A stretch of 64,000 bases of DNA, from the NCBI RefSeq assembly GCF_039535785.1, contig NZ_BAAAXV010000009.1, positions 2,418,001-2,482,000 of the forward strand. The letters run 5' to 3'. The notes under the pieces are model-generated. The model had not been told where the DNA came from. It did not search any database and worked only from the letters and a program-made list of their open reading frames with translations. The DNA is from Nonomuraea helvata. GTDB taxonomy: Bacteria > Actinomycetota > Actinomycetes > Streptosporangiales > Streptosporangiaceae. Below are positions 59,201 to 64,000 of this stretch, piece after piece; within the stretch, counting starts at the first letter, position 1, and the number at the start of each line of letters is the position of its first letter. The position numbers and the translations under genes were made by a program.

Positions 59201-59386
59201 AGGCGCCCAGAATGAGCCCGAATCCCGACCGGACCAGTGCCTCGTCGTCCACCACCACTACCCGTATCACGCGCGCTCCGCCTCATCTTCATCCATGCCG
59301 CCCGGCTCATACCGCCTCGACCCTAAAGCCCCCAAGAGCCCCGTCGGCCCGGCGAGCGGCAGCTCCAGCCACACGGCGGGGTAGCA
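59169..59386 (-). pseudogene. Two-component system junction relic (kinase tail plus regulator head)
   Basis: From about 59386 a frame reads VWLELPLAGPTGLLGAL and ends at a TGA (59267) that overlaps a GTG start at 59270. From that GTG: VIRVVVVDDEALVRSGFGLI, the start of a NarL-type receiver, then loss of homology and a stop at 59169. The pieces are the exact join of a kinase-regulator operon (GTGA overlap), with both genes truncated. Confidence 0.6.
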
Positions 59387-59866
59387 CCCTCCAGTCGGCA
59401 GGGACACCGCAGCCTTCTGCCGGATACTCCATGATTGGCCTGATCTCCAGCCTGAGTGGCATCACACATCACCCAGACTCCCCGCTGCTCCCGGCCGACG
59501 CAGCGTCCCCTGGACGCGAGTGGCACGGGCAGGGCCGGCGGCCGCTGTGGTCCACCTGCATCAGCCGTGCACGGCCGACCTGCCGCCCAGCCCCAGCGCC
59601 GCCTCGCCCGGACGCCCTCGCCGCCGCCATCCGCCTGGCCGACAGCCGTGATGACCTCGGTGAGCGTGGCCACGTCGGGGTTGATCACGCGCAGGTGCGG
59701 CAAGCCCCTGCGGTGGGGGGAGGAGACGTGCGTGCAGGCCTCGCGCGTGCAACTGTGTCCCTGCCGATAATGTCATCCGTGCAGGTCATCGGGCTTCCCT
59801 GACCGCGACCGACATGCGCCGGCTCTGGCGTTCGAAAGGGGCAGGGCAACGGCAGGATGATCACTT
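59387..59866. other. Intergenic stretch without recognised gene
   Basis: About 480 bp upstream of the transposase. I see no motif-bearing frame and no obvious terminal inverted repeat for the element. Confidence 0.4.
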
Positions 59867-60749
59867 GTGCTTCTTCGCCTGGCCTACCTGGCCGTCACGA
59901 ACGTCTTTGCCGCGGTGAGGTTGTTGCCGCTGGGCGATCGGGACAAGGACGTCGAGATTCTTGCCTTGCGTCACCAGATCACCGTTCTTGAACGGCAGCT
60001 CGGCGCGGACACCAGGGTGAGGTTCGCTCCCGAGGACCGAGCCTTCCTCGCCGCGCTCCTGTCATCGTTGCCCCGCGAGGTCTTGTGCTGGCTGCGGCTC
60101 CTCGTTCGCCCGGACACCGTCCTGCGCTGGCGCCGCGATCTGCTCAAGCAGCGGCACGCCCGCACCTGTCGGCCGAAACGACCTGGGCATCCGCCCACCG
60201 TGCGGTCCATCCGCCTGCTCGTTCTGCGGTTGGTCCGGGAGAACCCCTCGTGGGGGTACCGGCGGGTGCACGGTGAACTCGCGACACTCGGCATCAAGGT
60301 TGCGCCCTCCACCGTCTGGGAGATCCTCAAACAGGAAGGCATAGACCCGTCCCCTGACCGAACGTCGGTCGCGTGGGCAGACTTTCTGCGGTCGCAAGCC
60401 GATGCGCTCCTGGCCTGCGACTTCATCGAGACCATCACCTTGAACGGGCAGCGCCAGTACATTCTGGCGGTCATCGAGCACGCAAGCCGGCGCATCCGCG
60501 TGCTGGGCACCACCGCCCACCCAACCGCCGCCTGGGTCACCCAGGCGATCAGGAATCTCATCATGGACCTGGAGGAGGCAGGCTGCCGGGCGCGCTTCTT
60601 GATCCACGACCGGGACGGGAAGTTCCCGGCCCCGACGGAGGAGCTCCTCGCCGACGTCGGCATCCAAACCGTGCTCACCGGTATCCGGATGCCGCGGATG
60701 AACGCGGTCATGGAGCGATGGGTGCAGTCGTGCCGTCGAGAGCTCCTGG
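59867..60749 (+). mobile_element. IS transposase with integrase core (rve/DDE), 3' truncated
   Basis: GTG 59867 with AGGA upstream opens an IS3/IS481-like integrase-core transposase. A helical N-terminus (ALRHQITVLERQLG), HTH_21-like NPSWGYRRVHGELATLG, then the DDE core: Asp in LLACDFIETITL, Asp in LIHDRDGKFPAP, Glu in MNAVMERWVQSCRREL. Homology ends at RRELLD (60749), where about 50 residues of the usual C-terminus are replaced by an integrase tail in another frame. The open frame itself continues to 60970 as junk. Probably inactive. Confidence 0.8.
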
Positions 60750-60854
60750 ATGGATGCCTGCCAGATCGCCCTGACCATGAACACGTACACTCACGTGCTC
60801 CCCGACATCGAACGGGCGGCGGTCGACGCGGTCGCCAAGCAGCTCTTCGGATGA
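60750..60854 (+). pseudogene. Tyrosine integrase C-terminal relic
   Basis: 34 codons reading MDACQIALTMNTYTHVLPDI then ERAAVDAVAKQLFG and a TGA. This is the end of a phage-type tyrosine recombinase: the T-x-x-T-Y-x-H-V block contains the catalytic Tyr region. It abuts the truncated transposase and precedes a tRNA 3' half by 110 bp, as integrases usually lie beside their attachment site. Confidence 0.65.
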
Positions 60855-60964
60855 TCTCCAGCACGACCACGGGCCGGACTCCCATCAGCGGGATTCCGGC
60901 CTTCTTGGCTGTAAAAGCTGGCTGTACGACCTCGCCAGGCAAGATCGAGCAGAAGTGTTTGGGC

Positions 60965-61009
60965 TGGTAGGGCGCCCGGGGCTCGAACCCGGAACCTACG
61001 GATTAAAAG
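60965..61009 (-). other. tRNA-Lys(TTT) 3' half: attachment-site remnant
   Basis: On the minus strand: anticodon loop CTTTTAA, the T-arm CCGGGTTCGAGCCCCGG, acceptor strand and encoded ACCA. The 5' half and the 5' side of the anticodon stem are absent (GAGAA instead of ACGGA). Such 45-bp tRNA 3' halves are att sites left by integrative elements, here beside the integrase relic. Confidence 0.7.
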
Positions 61010-61781
61010 TTCTCAATGCCGCCCACTATCGAATCGTGTCTCATCGTGTCGCGGTGTCATGCGATGCTGCTTTTGAAATGTCTAAGAATGCCGCCCGGTG
61101 TTATGCCGTATCGGGTGCCGACGAGCATCCAACGAGCAACCACAGGGCGGACGGCATCCCTTGACCGTTCTTACTTTGCACGCGGTTGGCGAGTTGACGT
61201 CCCGGGTGGTTTCCGGTCCGGAAGGGGTCTGATGCGATCCCCGACAGGCCTGTGATGATCGATCAGGAACGAGCGAAGCCGTGATGGAGCTGCCAGGCAC
61301 AGCTCGACGATCACGTCACGGCGCCTGGCCGGCAGATCGGCCAGGCGCCGCTGGTAACGCCATGCAAGCCGGATGACCTGCGCGGATGGCATTATCGGCA
61401 GGCGCAGTGATCAACGAGTACTTCTGAGCCGCATAGCTCGTGGGAGAAACCCCAGCTCAAACCATGCGTTTTGACGCGCTAGGTTGATCATCACAGGGCT
61501 ATGGCGCGGCCAAGATCATTCGCGCTGAAGCATGCGTGTCACGATCGGGGAGCGGCGCGTGAGCGAGCCCGAGCGCGGACTCCCACCCGGTCGACGGGCC
61601 CTGCATCCGGAGTCGCCGACGCTGAGCGACCGCGGTAAGGGGGCTGCTGGTTCCCGGCACTCTTTACACGGCGTGCTTGCCATGCTTCGCATCGTGCTGG
61701 ATGAGCAAAGTTGGATCTTGGCTACGAACGTTGTGGCGGGGCGGCGACGGGTCACCGCAGCAGACCCCGGAAGGGCCGCGC
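61010..61781. other. Intergenic stretch with hairpin and possible relic
   Basis: About 770 bp. A perfect 11-bp inverted repeat, GGCGCCTGGCC / GGCCAGGCGCC, spans 61320-61349. A minus-strand frame around it reads RLAWRYQRRLADLPARRR and VIVELCLAAPSRLRSFLI, protein-like but with no family recognised. Nothing else is seen. Confidence 0.35.
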
Positions 61782-63005
61782 TCAGTCAAGAACCGTGAGG
61801 TGGTCGGCGGCGCCTCCGTGCCATTCGATCATGAAAAGAGTGGCGTCGTCGCTGGTGTGCCCGCCCCGTTCCCCCTTCAGCGTGTGGGAGAGCCGGCGCA
61901 GATCCGCCCGCACCGCCTCTGACTGCTCTTCCCCCAGACGGTTGACGCAGCGGATGAGGCGTTCCTCACCGAACGGCTCGCCACCGGCGACGTGCTCCTC
62001 GATGATGCCGTCGGTGTAGCACAGCACCCGATCGCCCTGCTGCAGCAGGTGCTCTGCGATCCGGGGCTCCTCACCGCCGCAGCCGACGGGCAATGTTGTC
62101 GCGCTCTCCAGTTGTTGCACGACCCGGCCATCGCGGATCAGCAGCGGCGCGGGGTGGCCCGCGTTGACCAGCTCCAGCTCACCGGTGGTGATGTTCACGT
62201 GCATCAGCTGTGCCGTGACGAAGTGGTCGGGCCCGAACTGCCGGCAGATGGCGTCGTCCATGAATGCGTACGTCTCGGCCAGGCTGACATACACGCGCCG
62301 GGCATGCCGGTAGGCGCCGATGGCGATGGTCGCCATCGAGGCGGCATCCAGGCCATGGCCCATCGCGTCGATCACGGCCACGTGCAAGACGTTGTCGTTC
62401 AGGGCGTAGTCGAAGCTGTCACCGGCGACGCGGTAGGCGGGCTCCAGCATGCCGGCCACCTCGATCTGCGGCACGGACATCGACAGCGGCGGCAGCAGGC
62501 TCCATTGGATCTCCGCGGACACGCTCATCGGCTCCCGGCGCCTGGCCAGGAAGAACTGGTCGGTGTAGGAGTTCTTGGTGACCAGCATGTCGGCGACCAG
62601 GCCGGCGAGCCGGCGCAGCAGGCGCCGGTCGTCGTCGGTGACGGCGTCCAGGGTCAGGGCCATCACACCCACCTGATCGCTTCCGTCCAGCAGGGGCAGG
62701 TACATCCGTACGCCTCGGGCCTGCGCTACCTCGACGACTTCCGCGTGTAGGAAGGCCCGACCGGCGGGGGAGTCGGCTATCGGCTCGGGCCGGTCCACGT
62801 GCAGCTTCCTGCCCGAAAGCGGCACCAGCAGCTCTTGGGCGTAGTCCTGGAGCAGGATCGAGACGTCACTGCCACCGACCCTGGCCACTTCCTCCGCGAT
62901 CAGCGGGGCGATCAGCTGCGGTGGCATCAGCCGCGCCCTGTCCAGCAGCAGGCCGAGCAGGCGCTCGCCGAAACCCTCCGATCGGTCCACGATCTCCTCG
63001 CCCAT
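61782..63005 (-). CDS. SpoIIE-type PP2C phosphatase with GAF domain
   Basis: 407 residues from ATG 63005. An N-terminal helical region, a GAF-like domain (VSILLQDYAQELLVPL, GVRMYLPLLDGSDQVGVMAL), then a PP2C_SIG/SpoIIE phosphatase. Its metal-site aspartates are in YRVAGDSFDYALND, VIDAMGHGLDAASM, RVLCYTDGIIEE and TSDDATLFMIEW. Such RsbU-like enzymes dephosphorylate anti-anti-sigma factors to activate stress sigma factors. No partner anti-sigma or antagonist gene is adjacent. Confidence 0.9.
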   Translation of the reverse strand: MGEEIVDRSEGFGERLLGLLLDRARLMPPQLIAPLIAEEVARVGGSDVSILLQDYAQELLVPLSGRKLHVDRPEPIADSPAGRAFLHAEVVEVAQARGVRMYLPLLDGSDQVGVMALTLDAVTDDDRRLLRRLAGLVADMLVTKNSYTDQFFLARRREPMSVSAEIQWSLLPPLSMSVPQIEVAGMLEPAYRVAGDSFDYALNDNVLHVAVIDAMGHGLDAASMATIAIGAYRHARRVYVSLAETYAFMDDAICRQFGPDHFVTAQLMHVNITTGELELVNAGHPAPLLIRDGRVVQQLESATTLPVGCGGEEPRIAEHLLQQGDRVLCYTDGIIEEHVAGGEPFGEERLIRCVNRLGEEQSEAVRADLRRLSHTLKGERGGHTSDDATLFMIEWHGGAADHLTVLD

Positions 63006-63410
63006 GGCCGGGCTCACCCCCCCAATTTCCTGCACCGACGCCGATCACCGCTTCCGCGCAACGTGACCTGAAAAGCCTCCGGAGATGCCCATCACGCCAT
63101 GCACAGCATGCCGTCCCGCGCTGTTCACGCCCCAGTCAGAGCTTTCCCCTTGACCGCGTCGCCGTGCCCTTCAGCCTCGGCGCGGGCGGCGACCCGTGCA
63201 TGTTCACCCGTTAGTGCCCCCGGCCACTGACCGGTCGCCAGAACAGCGAAGGAGCCCGGCGGTCACGTCCTCACCGGCGTGCTCCACCGTTCAAGATCAA
63301 TCCCGCCGATTACCGCTCTACAGATGTTCCCCAAGGCCGGGTTCCACAATCGTGCTCATCTCTGAACTCCCAGGTCGAGCGGGGCTTGCCGGTTCGGCGT
63401 TGCCCGGCCC
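63006..63410. other. Intergenic stretch without recognised gene
   Basis: 405 bp between the phosphatase start and the resolvase relic. No family motif or convincing ribosome site seen. Confidence 0.4.
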
Positions 63411-63614
63411 TTACGTGGCGTCGGCGTCGAGGTTGCGGTAAATGGTGGCGTGGCCGACGCCGAGTCGGTCCGTGATCTGCTGGATGGTGTACGTGCGCTT
63501 GCCGTCTTGGCCCTTCAGCTCGTACAGCGCTCGGGCCATCTCAATTCCATCGGCGTCGAGCGCTCGCGGTCGGCCACCGACCCGGCCACGAGCTCGCGAG
63601 GAGGCCAGACCTTC
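63411..63614 (-). pseudogene. Serine resolvase/invertase C-terminal relic
   Basis: The frame reads EGLASSRARGRVGGRPRALD, MARALYELKGQDGKRTYTIQ, ITDRLGVGHATIYRNLD, ending at TAA 63411. This is the linker and HTH (DNA-binding) end of a Hin/Tn3-type serine recombinase. The catalytic N-terminal domain is missing; homology starts abruptly at 63614. Confidence 0.75.
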
Positions 63615-64000
63615 GGGGGGCAGACCAAGTACGCCCGGCAGTGCCCGCCCCCCTGGAAGAAGGGCTGGTCAGCGGGTACGGTCGTGGTGGGCCGAGATGG
63701 GTTTGATACCGGTGGACAGCCGTTATCGCTAAGCATGGCCGGGTCTGTGACGACCCTGACTCTGGAGTTCCTTCAGCTTGCGGCGAGCCGCAAGGTAGCA
63801 ACAGTCGGATCAGCCCTTCAGGGGCGTATGTTCGCCTTCGTCGACGACCGCAGCCGCACGACGCTCGGGTACCGGTGAGAGGTTCGCCGAGGGCACCGTC
63901 CGACTGGCCAATGCCAGGGCGTGTCGGGGCTACAGGTACTGGCCCGCCTCGGCGCTGGCTGTCTTCGACACACGCGCCGACACCACGTTGGAGAGGTTGA
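63615..64000. other. Window end without recognised gene
   Basis: A plus-strand frame ending at 63878 gives VTTLTLEFLQLAASRKVATV and MFAFVDDRSRTTLGYR, without a known family or a clear start. The last 120 bp are open but too short to judge. Confidence 0.3.

Noticed and set aside
60965..61040. Complete tRNA-Lys gene on the minus strand
   Set aside because: The anticodon-stem 5' strand and D-arm are missing; only the 3' half is present.
61320..61349. GGCGCCTGGCC hairpin as a terminator
   Set aside because: No clear gene ends next to it and no T-run follows; kept only as a noted inverted repeat.
63645..63878. Plus-strand open frame near the window end as a gene
   Set aside because: No start with a ribosome site and no recognisable family; it overlaps the resolvase relic on its 5' side.

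Overview
The window is 64 kb of very GC-rich DNA with GTG/TTG starts, leaderless-looking promoters, paired Ser/Thr kinases, Scr1/DUF5753-type HTH regulators and many secreted enzymes. This fits a mycelial actinomycete; I would guess Streptosporangiaceae (Nonomuraea-like) from gene content, but no rRNA or complete tRNA is present to confirm it.

Layout. 0-9 kb: a truncated TetR gene, an HTH regulator/methyltransferase pair, an LPMO-like protein missing its middle, a P450-TetR unit with a palindromic operator, and three secreted hydrolases. 9-16 kb: a coherent system made of a His-rich membrane protein, an internally duplicated histidine kinase, a NarL-type response regulator and a MacB-like ABC exporter. 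Two copies of a 74-bp element with TCATG repeats every 11 bp sit before the membrane protein and before the exporter. 16-22 kb: a DUF2207 protein, an ECF41-type sigma factor divergent from a DoxX gene with twin promoters, two tandem secreted NSGN-repeat proteins, and an MFS/ArsR divergent pair. 22-26 kb: two tail-to-tail Ser/Thr kinases with different sensor domains. 26.7-28 kb: a BTAD-type regulator pseudogene. 28-38 kb: a MarR-controlled set, a CASTOR/POLLUX-like channel, two aldo-keto reductases around a broken ArsR-MFS operon, and an HTH-NBR1-Ig sensor. 38.7-41.6 kb: three secreted cell-wall enzymes, two of which carry an almost identical I36 inhibitor-like module (369-bp DNA repeat). 41.8-48.5 kb: a NarL two-component pair, an Lgt paralogue, a GntR+TetR fusion regulator divergent from a second copy of the His-rich membrane protein, and an MFS pump.

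48.5-64 kb is interrupted by decayed DNA: relics of an SDR enzyme, a TetR regulator, a beta-lactamase-like enzyme, a SWIM-type protein, a DUF418 protein, a two-component pair, an IS transposase, a tyrosine integrase beside a tRNA-Lys 3' half, and a serine resolvase. Intact genes stand among them: a ferritin-like/aquaporin pair, a TlpA-CcdA redox pair, an alginate-lyase-like enzyme with an AbfB domain, a SpoIIE phosphatase, and a translationally coupled glutamate-decarboxylase-like enzyme plus a P450 with non-canonical active-site motifs.

The best candidates for something undescribed are the PLP decarboxylase-P450 couple, the duplicated kinase/exporter/membrane-protein regulon, the I36-module cell-wall enzymes, and the GntR-TetR regulator with its two palindromes. 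All homology statements are from memory of family motifs; no search was run.
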